This document shows positions 5,188 through 5,212 of a stretch of 5,212 bases of DNA, piece by piece. The DNA comes from an uncultured Variovorax sp. (GTDB taxonomy: Bacteria > Pseudomonadota > Gammaproteobacteria > Burkholderiales > Burkholderiaceae), in contig CAMLCW010000361.1 of NCBI GenBank assembly GCA_946478645.1, forward strand, positions 1-5,212. The letters run 5' to 3'. The notes under the pieces were generated by a model, which searched no databases, had not been told where the DNA came from, and saw only the letters and a program-made list of their open reading frames with translations. Made by a program: the position numbers and the translations under genes. The first letter of the stretch is position 1. Each line of letters opens with the position of its first letter.

Positions 5188-5212
5188 AGATCGGAAGAGC
5201 ACACGTCTGAAC
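5188..5212 (+). other. Illumina adapter contamination at contig end
   Basis: The final 25 bases begin AGATCGGAAGAGC (5188-5200) and continue with the bases of the TruSeq-type index-read adapter up to the window end. Translated in the FecR-like frame they give DRKSTRLN, the familiar false C-terminus seen when adapter is left on contigs. Position 5187 is the last plausible genomic base. Nothing biological should be inferred from 5188-5212. Confidence 0.97.

Overview
The window is about 5.2 kb of very GC-rich bacterial DNA, with codon third positions almost all G or C. The gene set is a Tat-exported TRAP solute receptor, a FecR/DUF6600-type envelope protein and a single-domain rhodanese. This points to a betaproteobacterium of the order Burkholderiales, probably Comamonadaceae (Variovorax-like). 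That placement is an inference from protein style and composition, not from a search.

Layout: positions 1-55 look like the outer end of an insertion sequence. It stops 8 bp beyond the stop codon of a leftward gene for a small rhodanese (64-495). A 150-bp divergent intergenic region (496-645) separates that gene from a rightward operon. The operon encodes a complete tripartite TRAP transporter: receptor DctP (646-1761), small membrane subunit DctQ (1857-2477) and large membrane subunit DctM (2474-4441). A strong hairpin lies between dctP and dctQ. dctQ and dctM overlap by 4 bp (ATGA). A second, longer hairpin follows dctM. The last gene (from 4604) starts a secreted FecR-domain/DUF6600-like protein and is cut off by the end of the window.

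How the genes work together: DctP binds an organic-acid-type solute in the periplasm and delivers it to the DctQM membrane complex, which imports it using an ion gradient. The family style is that of the 'mannitol/chloroaromatic' or 2-oxo-acid TRAP group. The true substrate cannot be read from the sequence. The rhodanese and the FecR-like gene are neighbours with no evident functional link.

Two points deserve most attention. First, DctM is unusually long (655 aa). It carries an extra N-terminal membrane segment and an inserted module between its two conserved halves: membrane segment, then about 105 acidic Pro/Ala-rich residues with three tandem 9-residue repeats (GGLQEPPxE), then another membrane segment. 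Charge distribution suggests the loop is periplasmic, on the side where DctP docks. Second, the last 25 bases (5188-5212) are Illumina adapter sequence, not genome. The final eight residues read from the FecR-like frame are therefore artificial, and the right edge is a raw contig end. No CRISPR array, RNA gene, toxin-antitoxin pair or defence system was seen.
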